Part shown: positions 25,500 through 38,192 of the stretch, one piece after another
Layout of the letters: every line of letters begins with the position of its first letter
How positions within the stretch are numbered: the stretch's first letter is position 1
Assembly (NCBI RefSeq): GCF_018139145.2
Contig: NC_059481.1
Span: 10,032,368-10,096,367, forward strand
Length of the DNA: 64,000 nt
Source of the DNA: Gymnogyps californianus
Taxonomy: Eukaryota; Chordata; Aves; Accipitriformes; Cathartidae
Direction: 5' to 3'
Notes under the pieces: generated by a model
Seen by the model: only the letters and a program-made list of their open reading frames with translations
Database searches by the model: none
Told to the model about the DNA's origin: nothing
Translations under genes and position numbers: made by a program

Positions 25500-28451
25500 G
25501 TAAGTATATGGAGGAGTGGTAATACTAGCTTTTAAGTGTTATTTTTTTGCATCCTTTTTGTTGCTGAAATACATAATTTAACTTCAATAACAACAAAAAA
25601 ATTATATTCTTTAGCTTCAAGCAGGTCCAGTTTGCAAATACAGAAACTGGATTATTCTGTTTTCTGCTGTGAATATCATAAAAGCATGCAAACAAAATGT
25701 TGACTGTTAAGCAATACTGGAATCAAGGATATTTTTTCTGTGATGGCAAAAAACCAGAGTTTCTAAAGACGTTTTTTAGCAATCTGAAAAATAGAAAGTA
25801 ATAAGATAAACACTGTCATCTCCCCCCTCCCCCATCTCCCTTTTCACCATTATGTGCCTGCCCAATAATATATACAGCCCTTCGAGCAAACTGTTGCCTT
25901 AGTAATACAAGAGTCATCTTGACTGTTCAATAATGCCCTTAGACTTTTGGCTTAGGGCGGAATACAGTAATCTCTTCACGTTAATGTCCCGCAGGCAATT
26001 GTTCACCAACCTTGGCTTTGCAAGCTGGTCTAAGTTTATGTTTACAGTATGCAACTAACCAAAGAATGTTTAAATAAAAACCTAAACAGAATATGGATAT
26101 TTGTCAGTATACATTACCTAACAAATCTAGTGTTTCTGTTATAGACTAATTCCTGTCTAGACTGACAACACAAATCCTTTCAAGTCAAATCTTGACCCTC
26201 TGTGATGTAAATAAGCCTTAATATCCCCATCTAAAATCAGGTTTTAGTGTACTTTTCCTTCTCTGACTCTTATACGCACCATAACTGTAGAACTTGTGAT
26301 GACAGCAGAAATGCCTATTGGAGGAAAGAGACGGAACATAAAATCAAGTGACAATAGAAAATAAGTAGATGAAAGGTATGGAAATGGTGTAGACATGACT
26401 GAAATGTTCGTGGATATAAAAATAGTTTTACTGAGTGACCTAAAACTTCTAAGGTAATCTAACTCATATCCCATATCTCCTAGTTCACACAAGTGTTTGG
26501 ATTTGCAAATTAAAATCTTATCTGAGACTTGCAGATCTCTCAGACATTTTAGGAATGACCAGTTCTTTAGCATCCAGGACACACTGGACAGCAGAACGGG
26601 CAATGTTAAATCTTGATTCTGCTGATGTTTCTGGACTTTCTGTATACATTTACACATGTACAAAGAGATGGGAACAAAACCAAATTAAGAGTCTTTAATG
26701 CTTTTTTGCACACATGGATAGGAAACTGAAGTACCACAACAGAGGACAAGGCTAGATGATAGGTACCATATTGGCTGTACTATTCTTGATCAATGGGGAC
26801 ACTTGCTGAAAGGCTGTTTTGTGTTTAGACCAGTGTAGCCTCAGGTTAGCTCTTGAGTCAGTAAGAAGTATAAAAGCTATTAATTCAAATTGGCATTGCT
26901 TGAGTCTTTCCTCGCATCCAAGTTTTTGGAGAGCTGGTTCTATCCCACAGGATTTCCCCACGGGGAGCTCAACTGCAAACTCAGTAGGTTCGTACTAAAG
27001 AAATTAGTTGTAAATCGGGGGGGGGGGGTGGGGGGGGAAGGTTTGAAATAACTTTGAGCTTTGACACAGGAAAGTTTCCAAAATGGCAGAAAAAAGAAAA
27101 AAGCAAAATTCATCCTGATGTATAAAGAAATCACATAAAATTCAAATTAAAATGTGAGGAGAAGTTTACCTTTGTATGATCAGCTCTGCCTCTCTCATTT
27201 TGTCATCCCTTTTTATGTTTTCATATTAGCCTTTACATTTTGTATTATGGTATATGCCATGGTAGCTGTCAGAGACGGAGGATAAAATATTTGCTCTTAC
27301 CATGTCTTTCTGTAAAACGATATTATATGCTTTCATTTTCTTTTTTCCTTTCCTTTTTCATTCTTCTTTTTTTGATCAGACCTGTGTGTATGTTTGTACA
27401 TATGTTTATATGTTAGATATTGATATAGTTACATATATACGGTCATTTACTGGCTGGCGTACTGCTCCCATTCAGACTACACTAGTGTACCCTATTCACT
27501 TTGCAATATGCAGGTACTTACATGATTTTTTCAAACTTTTGCTGCAGCAATCCAACATTTAAGTGAATGACTATGCGTTGTGTGATCAGGATACTTGTGA
27601 ATTTTGGTTTTACTGAAACACACACAGTTGCTACTTACAATTCAGTTTCCTCTTCTCAAGACATTATATGGTACTGGCAATCAGAGATTCTTGTGTGGAT
27701 GCAAAGGATAGTACAACCAATTTACCCAAGTTATATGTCTGGCAACAAACATTGTAGTAAAGTACTGAGATGTCACATTTGTCTTTTGGAGTCCAAATGA
27801 GGAAGAAGTGGACTAAAACAGCACAGCTGCGAGTTCAAACTGTGCCTTGCTTTGAAAATAATCTATAAAATCAGGATGGGTAGTAATAAAACTCACATGC
27901 AAATCCATAAATGTAACATCTTTCTTAACTGCAAGCATAACTGGTGAGCCACTGGCTATGTGACATCTTGACCACACACCAGTATTATTGCCCTGTAGCA
28001 GGAAAGTAAATCAGGCAGAACTGTAACTATACAAAATGTTATTAAATGTGTTTTTGCATAGGCTGTACTACTGTTTTAAAGGTAAAGAAACACATATTCA
28101 AGTAGTTTTAGAATTTACATAATAAAATCCATAGTTAAGTAGTCCATATTGGAAAGTATTCTCAATATCTTTAGAAAATTATGATGAAAACATATCTGTG
28201 GGATATCAGACATCTGTTTTTTTTTAAAAAAAAGACTAATCTGATTTAGGATAAGAATAAATGTTCAAACAATATATTGCCTGAATGCTTTGTGCTTATT
28301 GCACCAGGTGAAAGCATATTCTAAGAAATTATGCTTTTTCAGATCTTTTCATGTACGTTGCTGAAGTGAAAAATGAAAAATGTTAAATATCTTTCTATTT
28401 GTGTACTTCTATGTATATTGTCAGTTCATAAATTTTGTATGTGTTTTTCAG
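25500..28451 (+). other. WDR72: WDR72 intron (~3.0 kb), phase 1
   Basis: This intron starts with GTAAGT and ends TTTTTCAG. It contains a C-rich stretch near 25820-25850, a G-run at 27017-27037 and a stretch near 25925-26060 that may be conserved non-coding DNA. A 139-codon open frame on the minus strand (26244-26663) has no recognisable domain and is treated as chance. Confidence 0.75.
27017..27037. repeat. Poly-G run with one T
   Basis: Twelve G residues, one T and eight more G residues lie in an intron. The run could form a G-quadruplex and is a likely sequencing trouble spot. Its length should be treated as approximate. Confidence 0.8.
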
Positions 28452-28534
28452 GTAAAAGTAGGTATCATTCCCTAGACTTTGGGAGTGCTTCATTGCTGAA
28501 ACTCATTTGTTGTTGGAGTGACCAATCTATACAG
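28452..28534 (+). CDS. WDR72: WDR72 internal exon (83 nt)
   Basis: This is a short coding exon after TTTTTCAG, joined through A|GT (serine). It encodes KSRYHSLDFGSASLLKLICC followed by WSDQSIQ and ends in phase 0 at CAG|gtagga. The LLKLxxCWxDQSxQ motif is a strong WDR72 signature near the C-terminus, immediately before the V/I-x-EAxQAVLLAE helix encoded by the next exon; WDR7 has a related '[20 protein letters not shown]' arrangement. Confidence 0.92.
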
Positions 28535-28598
28535 GTAGGAAATAGCCTGTGCCAGTAGTTGCAATGTAATCCTTAAGTAATATTGGCTGTACTTCAGT

Positions 28599-28603
28599 AT
28601 TTG
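28599..28603. repeat. Target-site duplication, left copy
   Basis: ATTTG here matches 29193-29197 exactly and directly borders the solo LTR, which proves the insertion boundaries. Confidence 0.85.
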
Positions 28604-28730
28604 GGTCGTGTTTTAACCCCAGCCAGAAACTAAGCACCACACAGCTGCTCGGTCACTCCCCCCTGGTGGGATGGGGGAGAGAATTGGAAGGGTAAAAAGT
28701 GAGAAAACTTGTGGGCTGAGATAAAGATGG

Positions 28731-28736
28731 TTTAAT
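28731..28736 (-). terminator. Polyadenylation-type signal of solo LTR
   Basis: The minus-strand ATTAAA lies downstream of the LTR TATA box, in the R/U5-like part. The equivalent site in the second copy has decayed to ATCAAA. Confidence 0.4.
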
Positions 28737-28910
28737 AGGTAAAGCAAAAGCCACGCAAGCAAAGCAAAACAAGGAATTCATTGATTACTTCCCATCGGCA
28801 GGCAGGTGTTCAGCCATCTCCAGGAAAGCAGGGCTCCGTCATGCCTAACGTTACTTGGGAAGACAAACGCCATCACTCTGAACGTTCCCCCTTCCTCCTT
28901 CTTCCCCCAG

Positions 28911-28917
28911 CTTTATA
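28911..28917 (-). promoter_or_regulatory. TATA box of solo LTR
   Basis: The minus-strand TATAAAG lies in the middle of the LTR, at the place expected for the U3/R promoter. The second LTR copy has TATATAAA at the equivalent place (61928-61935). Confidence 0.6.
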
Positions 28918-31900
28918 TGCTGAGCATGACGTCCTATGGTATGGAATATCCCTTTGGTCAGCTGGGGTCAGCTGTCCCGGCTGTGTCCCCTCCCAACTTC
29001 TTGTGCACCCCCAGCCTCCTCGCTGGTGGGGTGGGGTGAGAAGCAGAAAAGGCCTTGACTCTGTGTAAGCACTGCTCAGCAATAAGAAAACATCCCTGTG
29101 TTAGCAACCCTGTTTCCAGCACAAATCCAAAACATAGCCCCATACTAGCTAGTATGAAGGAAATTAACTCTGTCCCAGCCAAAACCAGCACAATTTGGAA
29201 TCTATATGACATAGTAGTTATGGATTTATGGTGAAATTATTATATAAATTGTGCCATTCAGATCTATGGAAAGCAGATTATTATTTCAGTATGAAGTATG
29301 CTACTCATGAAACTATTTTGCCTTAAAGTACATGTTTAGATGTGGACAAGTAACTGTCCTACTGGTCTTTAATCTAGATGATCTTGTTCATAGCCTATCT
29401 TTAAAAAGATGAGTTACCTGTTCTCTAACAACTAGATGTAACTTACGTTACAAACGTCCTTTTATGCTCCAGGAAAATAAAGGCCAAAATAAGGGCAGTG
29501 TCATATACGAATGTATTATTATAGCAGAAACAGAAAATGCTTTCTTAAAGGGATAAATAATTAATCCAAAGTCCTTACTTGTTAGAACACTCTCCAAGAA
29601 TGACTTAGAAAAGTAAGTTAGGGGTTCCCACGTCAGATGAATCTCATGCCTATTGTTAGTGAAGAATCTGATGTCTTGAGAGGTAAATTACTGTTTCTTG
29701 AGAGTTGACAGGTAACTGAAATAGTCTGACTAGTGAAATCTAGAGACCATTTTTTGTTTTGGAAATATGCATTTAAATAAAGTTGTGTGGTTGCTTGAGT
29801 GAGTTAATGTTCAGGACTATGAAAGGCAAGATAGTATACTATGACCACAAGGGATTTTCCAGAAAAGGGAAATACCTGTTACAAGTTTATTTTAGGATGT
29901 TATTTTTAAAATTGAATGCAACTCTGTGCTGCATTTCAAGTGCAAAGGATATTTTCCAGAGCTGACATGTGCAGGGGTACTGCAGTGATAGTCCCCTGTT
30001 CTATTATACAGACAGTAATGGTTTCTGCAAATATTCACATTCAATTGAATTCAGCATTTTATCTTGAGCTTATGAGTTGTTTATTGTATCCCCACTGTCT
30101 GCACATCTTCCATGTTATTTCAGCATTCTTCTTCCCTCACAAACTGTCCTCCTTTCTCTTGCAATAAGATTTTTTCTTTTTTTTAATTCTTTTAATTAAA
30201 AAAAAAAAAAATCAAATAGATGACCTCAGTTTCAATAGCTGCAATTGTCATGTGAAATCCATATAATCTCTTGCTGACTTGGTCAGCCACTGAAACTCTT
30301 TATAAAATAGAGTTGTATAGCCATGGAACTTGTATCCGTAGCATAGCTGATCATGTGAGATCTATGTATTTATATTTTCTAATGAGTTTAGTGACTGATT
30401 GGTTTATACAATGATAATGGTCTTATCTACCACAGGAGGTTAGTGTGTAGGAAGATACATTGTGGAATAAACTGCCTCACACTTTCATCTGAAAAGACTT
30501 AAATTTAAGACACTGAAATTGTCAAGTACTGCAAATACCATGCTGTAAATGCTTCTGAAATTTTAACATTATTCACACACAGCTTTGTAGTTGCAATAAG
30601 CTTTGTTAACCTGCTTTGTAGCACAGATTTTGGGTTGTTTGCAGTCAAACTGCCGTAAACTTTTTAACATTCAAAATAATTTGTGATGTTGGCAATAGGT
30701 GTGGGTATTCAGCAACCAATGATTTCTACAAAATTATAGCTGTTGTTGATAGTAGGGTGGCTTTCTTTATATAAACACAGATTTATGGCCAATTTATTAA
30801 TCCTGAGCAGCCTGATAAGCACTCATGTACATTTACCCAAAATATCACTAGTTACCCTGCTTTTAAAAACTTTTTTTATTGTTATCTTCAGCGGAGGATA
30901 CTGACTCTCAGACATGACCCAAAGGACTTGCCATTTATTGATTCCTCATCTCCTTACAGTACTGTAACAGATTCTGTACAAACAAGGAAACTGAAAAAAA
31001 CCTGCTGCAAATGATTGATCAGGGATCTACTGACTTGTTAAAGTTGAAGGGCTGAGGGAGGTCTTTTTCTGTCTTAAATTTTAAAAATGCATATATTTTA
31101 AAAATATTTTTCTAGTATTTTTTCCCCCAGATGATTTTAAAGGAAAGGTCATGCTCATGCGTTTTGCTGTTCTTTCAGATAAAATAAAGCTTGTTGTTGC
31201 CACACTCCCGTCCAACCCAGAAATTACTTAAGTGTGCTTGTCTTTTTAGATAGATATAACAAAAAAGCTTGCCCTGAAACTTTTGATATGAGGAAACAGT
31301 GGTTGCGTTTCTGCCCCTAATTGTCCTTACTTTATATTTAAAATAGCATGTTCCTCAGTTATATCTGTGATAAGTATTTGGTTATATTTTAATTTTTTTA
31401 ACAATAATATTATATTATTGCAGATTTATGGAACTGTTTTGGCTGAAAGGGTGAACATTAAAACTTAAAAAAAACCAGTTATCAGAATAGTCAAATTGCA
31501 GTGCAATCAAAACTTTTTGCCTGTTGTTGACTCTAGCAGATATAAGGATATTTTTTTCCACCAGAAGGATTTCTTTGGTAATTATTTCCTTGCTCTTCCT
31601 ATGTCCTTAGTCTTCACATGATAGATGTTGAAATGCCTTCTCCCTATATCTTTATTCAGGCATTTCAAGATGAAGAATACAATAGGAAATAATTTGCTTC
31701 CTTTTTCCTGCTCTAAGATCTTTTTAAATCTCATTGAAGTTAGTTCTTGTTAGGTTGACTTTCTTGAGGACTGAAGTCCTTTGTCTCTTCACAAAATGAT
31801 TTTAGACCAAGTAAGCTTCCTTCTACAATAAGTCTCACTCCCTGGGCTGGACAACCATTTGTAAAACAGAGTAAAAGACCCTGTCTCCATAGCTGCCCTC

Positions 31901-34900
31901 CCGTTTCCAGTGCTGATCTCAGCAAAGAAATTCAGTACTAAACATGGCATTGAGTTTTGCATGAAACTTTAATAGGTCAGTAGTTCCACTACAAAATATT
32001 AAGTGTACAGTCTTCATATCTATGATCAAGGATTTTAGTTACATGACAACATGCAGGCGGTCTGTCATACTCATAGGGTGTCCATCAGCCTATGGGGCTT
32101 CAGCAGTTTGCCTTTCTGTTATGTATGGCAGTATCGGGGCTCTGTGGTGTGACATACCCGTATAGAAATAACTGAGCTTTATCAGATTCATTACTGATGC
32201 CTTTGTGATCAGTAGGAGTCATACATCTGTTCCTCCTAGTTCTGAGTTACCTGGACATGAGTCAGCTCTAACCTTGAAACAGTCCTGTTGTGTAGTCCCA
32301 GGTAATAAGACCTTGTTAGAACTTGGATGTATTAATTCAGGAGCATCATCAGAAATACAGTTTATACAGTTTCAGCGTACAACATTTAGGTCCTGATTTG
32401 GAAATCCTCTACTGCCATCCTAATGTTGCAATATTCCTTTTCTGTACAAGAAAATTTGTAACCTCTATCAGCTAGCTACTTAGCACAGTCTCCCCTTAGG
32501 AAAACTGTTGATGCCATATTTAGATCTCGAACATAATCATCTGCATGAGGAATGTGGTTGCTTTAGCCTCCCTCTTTCACCAGTGGAAAAAGATAGACAC
32601 TGTGGAGGGACTGCTGAGATTTTAGGAGGAATGAATCATCTCAGGACTTTCTCATATCTTTCTGTTGATTCCTGCAGTGCACCTGTATTTTTTCTCACTT
32701 AAGTTACTTCATTGCCATTAATATGTAAAATAAGGTAGGATGAATCTGAGATATATTACAAAGGACTTTATTTTCAAAGTAAATGAACTTCATGTGAAGG
32801 CCATTGCAGAGAGTAGTACTGATAAGCTAGTACCTTCTTTACTGATGCCCAAGTTTACAGTGATTTCTCTAACAAGCTCTGAATGCATTTGTGTTTATAG
32901 CATTTGACTCTACCTGAAGCCAACTGACTTCAGTCTAAGTGTCTAGACAACTCTCCTGACAGTTACTATCCAGAATTGGAGGAAAGCAGACTGGATAATA
33001 CAAGTCTGATGTTTTGATCTGTGGTTTTTTGCTCCCCAATATGACTGTGTTATGGAGGGGCAGTTTCTGCAAGGCTCAGCCCTGTAGAGGTTATGGCCTG
33101 AGCAAGAAGCAAGAGTGATGTCTATTGACTTGTCTCCTTAGACCCACTTATTATAAAGAGAATAGTAATCCTTGGAAGTAATTGATAAAGTGTGGAAAGG
33201 CAAGTCAGTATAACTTAGTATAGATGTAACAGTACAGCTTGCCTCAACTTTTGTTCACTTGTCTTTTTGAATTGTTCTCTAGCATTGCTGTTGCAGAGTC
33301 AAACAATTACCTTTCACTCCTTAATATCTGTATTTATAGTTGGACATATGCTATTTATACTTTCTCAGGCATAGAAGCATAATTTCTGTCATATTTCACA
33401 ATCTCAACTAAAAAGTAGCTAGTATTTACAACAGTGGTTACAATTATGGGGAAAAAAATGAACACGTATATTAGTACCTGACAAGATAGCCAATGTATGT
33501 GTAATCCAGAAGGACACCAAAGATAAAGTGGAAACTGTCAGAGAAAATGAAAGGCGCTCATGTTGATTTGTTTTGTGTTAGAAACAGGCAAAGCTTCTGG
33601 AGATTTTTAAACTTGGTGATAATGATAGATGAGGTATATGAGTTCTTGGGGAAGGTGCACTGAGAGGACAAAACTAAACATGTGAAACCACATTGAGCAC
33701 TGTGGAAATGCAGATTTAACAAAGTGATAGACAAGTAGCATGCAGAGACATACAGGTGCCTCTACAATATCACGTTGTGCTATTTGCTACATTTTTTTAT
33801 TTCGTTTTTAAGATGTTAAAGGAAATTACATGTTACAAATGCTGCACAGCTGGCATACACAGCAATGGTACAGGTAATGAATATCTGATCCAGATTAGTG
33901 ACAGGTTCTTAGCAGATCAGAACACCATGAAAAACACATAATGTGTGCAATTCTTTTGTGAGCCTCTAAGAATTTTTTATCAAAAATTTTCCCAGCACAA
34001 TGACAATATGTCTGTGTTTCCTTCTCTCTGTTAATTATTGTAGATATATTGTAAGAGTCTGCTGTAAAGTCAGGATCTGTAATCCCCAAAGCTCAGGGTT
34101 GTATGGATGTGAGGAATTGGAAACTGCCTTTGGTTTCCCCTGTAAAATAAAGTGCTATTACAACAAGATGAAGGTTTGTGCTATGTTAAAACACATAGGG
34201 CTGGGTTCACTTGCTGTGAACTTTCACACTGTGGACCTCACTATGGTATACTTGTCTACAATAAAGGATTTTGTCACAAAGGACACCTATAGCCTTTGTT
34301 CTGCTTAATGATTTGAATTTACAAGGGCAGCTAGAAATGTGATTGAGGACAGCCCACGAATTCACTGTACTTGATTAGTGAGATGAAACTGTCTCTTCCA
34401 GGCAGTTTGAGGGAGCCTGCATATCGGCTTCAATTCATATTAAAATTAAATAATTTTAATAGATTGTTTATAATAGAAATATCATATAAACATAAAATGT
34501 TTATAATATAAACATATTTACCTTAATTTTGTATTCAATTTAAATTCATATTTAAGTTGAGGTGGAGTACACTGTCCTGGAAACTTTAGATTCTATCTGT
34601 CTTTCAGGAAATTTCTTGTACTTGAGAATGAATACCTTCCTGAGGGGTAAAAATTGTTTTTCTTTTCTGAAGGAAATACTAAATGAAGAGAAGGTATGCA
34701 TGCTGCTATTCTGCACCATGCTGAAATTTAGACTGAGTAAAGATTGCAGAAGTTTGGATCCATTGTGTAAGGTCTTCATGTGGTTTACAAACCTCTTAGG
34801 TCTTTAAACTTTCTCAGTTCTCCTGGGACTTCTCTGCTAAAGTAAAGAGAAGGAAAGTAATAATTCTATCATAGTCTCCACACTGCATTGTCTTAACATC

Positions 34901-35552
34901 CATATGTGGTGCATTAGTTATTGCACGTGCTATTTATAGGCTGTTCATAATTCCAGCAGATGTTCCTTTTGGATAAGAGGAATTTGAGGAATGGTATTTC
35001 TCTTTGTGTTACACAAAAAATACAGTATTACCATGTTTGAGCTAGAGGAATAGAGGATCACCACTAATAAAACATTCTTCAAGCTTTTCAGAGATAGACT
35101 AGACACCAAAAATTCTAAAAAAGTCAAAATACAAGGTCCTTATTCAGTCTATGAAGCATTTTTGCACACATCATAGAAAAAAAAGAAGATATTTCTTATT
35201 AACTGTTATCACCATGTGCTTTACTAATGTATATTGTCATGACCCCTTGAAATCAAGGAGGCAGTAGATGACTGATTCTAGTTTTGAGATTAAAGAAAAT
35301 GAATGTTTAATTAGTGGGAAGCAGTCATGATTGACAACTTGCACCATTTTATTGCTATCCAGTTAACATTTACTTCTCAATATGTATGTAGAGACACATG
35401 ATTATCACTGTCTGAAAGATATTGATAAGTGTTGACTTTCTAATGACATTCACTGGAACAGTCTTAAAATTTTGTAGTAGTTATTTAAAATTGTCAAATG
35501 CTTAGATAAATAAGTACTGATATAATTCAATAATACTTTGCATTTATGACAG

Positions 35553-35753
35553 ATTATTGAGGCAATGCAAGCGGTGCTGCTGGCAGAAGTTCAAAGGACT
35601 ATGAATACCCTGAGAAAGACGGCAATCTGCGGAGAGCCATTGGCCATAGTAGAGAATGGAAATGGTAAGTTGCGGACACTGCCAAAGACTGAGGAGAGGG
35701 ATTTGCAATGCATTAAAAATGTTTCTTTGCCATGTAGGTGGAAAATTTATTAG
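35553..35753 (+). CDS. WDR72: WDR72 C-terminal-region exon, 3' limit uncertain
   Basis: This is the last WDR72 exon I can recognise. After ATGACAG it opens in phase 0 as IIEAMQAVLLAEVQRTMNTL, the conserved C-terminal helix. A variable part with VENGNGKLRTLPKTEERDLQ and CIKNVSLPC follows, which resembles the human WDR72 tail as I remember it (ENGN, LPK, TEE, LQC). That similarity continues past a strong internal donor (AATG|gtaagt at 35665), so exon use normally extends further. The true end could be a donor at 35734 (gtaggt), a weaker one at 35738 (gtggaa), or the in-frame stop TAG at 35751-35753. Human WDR72 has roughly 45-50 more residues after this point, so a further exon downstream is likely but not identified. 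The coordinates given are those of the open frame. Confidence 0.82.
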   Translation: MIEAMQAVLLAEVQRTMNTLRKTAICGEPLAIVENGNGKLRTLPKTEERDLQCIKNVSLPCRWKIY

Positions 35754-38134
35754 TATATTCTTTTAGAAGGACTTTCTCTATTACTCAGAACAAGTTAGGA
35801 GTATGAGTTCATAATACATTATTTCTGTGTAAGACAAGCCAAATGACCTATTTCTGACCTTATCAGGCTATGAGTTTTCTCATATGATTGTCAAGGAGTT
35901 AAAGGACTTTCACACTCTCATCTCTGAACATTAAAGAAGAAAAGGTAAAGTTTCTTTGATTGTATGATAGTTCTGGTAGTGTAAATACATTTGCAAATAA
36001 AGGAAGTAGTATGTTTGAAATAGAATCAGTAAATCATATTGAAAAGAAGTTTTACAAACTTATCTTTTCAATGACATCAGAACTTACACAGCACTAAAAA
36101 TTAATTGCTTAAATTTTATAACTTCATAATGTAATACAGAATATTTTATTTTTCTTTTAGAAATAAGCTCCCTGCAAGGAGGTATCAAATGCATTTTACA
36201 ATTAGATAATTTCATTTTACAAGAAGCTTACTCTTTGCAACTTTACAATGGTGCTAATGTTTATGGTAAAAAAGATTGAACTTGAATTTATGTTATGAAG
36301 TTATACTCTTTTTTTTTTAGCCCATTAGCTGAGTCTTAAAATTAAGTGACCTAAATTTTAGATCCAATCTTATTAGTAAGCCTTCTCCTGGGAAACTAAT
36401 TTATAATCTCATTGAGTGTGTGTGTCTGTCAGGAAAATTTGTTACTGATCTGCCTGTTCTAGGATACTAAAAATGATCAGTGATACTTGATTCAGGCCGT
36501 GAAACAAAACAGTGTCTCTATAATTTGGATTGTTAGAATATAGTGAAACTCAAAATGCTTTGAATAATTGTCATATATGAGCTTATACTTTGCTTACACT
36601 GAAGTTTGCTGTGAATCATTTTATTTTTGTGGTTTGGGACAAGATGCATTGTAACTAAAACATCCCCCACTGTAAAGTTCATATATAGATTTGATTTCAA
36701 ATTTCCTGAATTTGCAGGGTGTATTTCAATGTGGTGTTTTGACATGGGTTACAACAAAAATGAGACTAACTGGAAGTCGCAAATGCAGGTATCTGCAGAC
36801 TCCAGATGTGTTTAGGTCTTTGAGTTTGTTTCAAAACCTTCTATATTAGATGAAAAAAACATTTCTGTTATGGAAAGAGTGCTGGAATGATTACAAGAGT
36901 CTAGTAGTCAATTGTTGTGTAATTCTAATTAAGTATTAAGGCTCACACAAGTTATGAATTCAGGGGAGTTACTTCAGCTTTCCACTCTCTTAAAGGGGGA
37001 TTTGGCTGTTTGTCTAGTAAAATATTTTTACCGTCATTTTGTTCTTAACCCTGTTATTTGAAGGTTATTCAACACACAACTAGAAAATTGCTTTGCTAGA
37101 ATGAGCACAGTATTCATATGCATTTATACCGGCTAGGACTTTTTTTTTTTCATACTTCATGAGCTGAACTACACAAATACATCCTGTAAAGCAGAGTGGA
37201 TTTTTTGACATATCATTGTTCAGCAATTTAATGTATTCTGGAATAGACAGGAAACATACAGGAAGACTGGGAAAGAGATGTTACACTATGAGTATTTAAT
37301 ATCATATTAGCTTTCTTTTTGTTCTCACTTCCATTCATGTTTTAGTTTGTTGCATTATTTATTACAGTATGTAAATAGCACAAATATTCTTGTTTTGGTT
37401 TGTATGGTTTTCCAATAGGCACTGCAAAACTTGATGGTTTTATTCAGAATTGAACAAATTTTTTTGTGATTTCTAATATGTTAGAGTAAAACTATTTGTG
37501 GCGTGTAATGATATGCAGAAATTATTAAAAACCCATCCAGGAGTAAGTCCACAACCAGTGTAATTACTAAGACAAGTAATTATGTCTGGTTTTAGTCATT
37601 CATCTGATAAATATGTTGTCTTATATCTTGTTAAATACTCTGTATTTATGGGTTGTACAGTAGCTGTCGTCTTGTGCAACATCAAGGTAAAGGTTAAATA
37701 TTGTTTCAGGTTTTTAAGTCATAATTCAAGACTGGGATCATGCACTCTGACCCAAAGTAAAAGTATCTGAATCTTGGCTGCCATCATCATTGTATTGTGC
37801 TGCATTTTTGTTTAATTGGAATTAATAGATTTGATCTGGAGATGTTTAACCTTGTTTAACTCAACAAATTTCCACTGAAGTCCATAGGATTTTTCTTTAA
37901 AAAGACAAACAGAACTTTCAGGAGTTGACCTTCAATTTCTATTACCTTTATAGTTTATAGGATATTATATAGTTGTTTTTTCAGAAAGCTCCTTACTCCT
38001 TAGGAAGCTCCTGCATCCTTACTACATGGTTAAGGGTGATAGCATTTAGACCACAGCTTCACTTGCTGAATAATTTAAAATGCCATATTCTTCTCTGTGG
38101 TTCCATACAGACAGAACTGTTTGTTAATCGAATT

Positions 38135-38192
38135 AAAAAAAACAAAACAAAACAAAAAACAACAAAAAAAACCCAAACAAACAAACAAAACC
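38135..38192. repeat. A-rich AAAC simple repeat
   Basis: A long tract of AAAAC and AAAC units grades into CAAA repeats. It is the same class as the tracts at 9425 and 12237, and has no coding content. Confidence 0.8.

Larger units (their letters stand above)
28604..29192 (-). mobile_element. Solo LTR of avian endogenous retrovirus
   Basis: This is a 589-bp solo LTR whose sense direction is the minus strand, so it is antisense to WDR72. It is flanked by a perfect 5-bp target-site duplication ATTTG at 28599-28603 and 29193-29197. In sense orientation it starts TGTGCTGGTTTTGGCTGGGA, a start shared with a family widespread in bird genomes. It ends in a GGGTTAAAACACGACC-like terminus, with one terminal base changed from the expected CA. 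It has a TATA box and an ATTAAA polyadenylation-type signal. No gag, pol or env remains: the internal part was lost by LTR-LTR recombination. Short open frames inside it are not genes. The 5-bp duplication fits class III (ERVL-like) or class I elements, and I cannot name the subfamily. Confidence 0.93.
28535..35552 (+). other. WDR72: WDR72 intron (~7.0 kb), phase 0
   Basis: This phase-0 intron begins GTAGGA and ends ATGACAG. An antisense solo LTR sits near its 5' end at 28604-29192. The remainder is unique-looking AT-rich sequence, with an AT-rich self-complementary patch at about 34460-34520 (GTTTATAATA and TATATAAAC-type arms). No second gene is recognised; all open frames are short and unmatched. 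Confidence 0.75.

Noticed and set aside
26244..26663. 139-codon open frame on the minus strand, the longest outside WDR72
   Set aside because: No known domain, no supporting splice context and composition like the surrounding intron. Its length is possible by chance in 64 kb read in six frames.
28781..29212. Overlapping open frames on both strands
   Set aside because: They lie inside or at the edge of the solo LTR, whose GC-rich sequence has few stops. They do not encode retroviral proteins.
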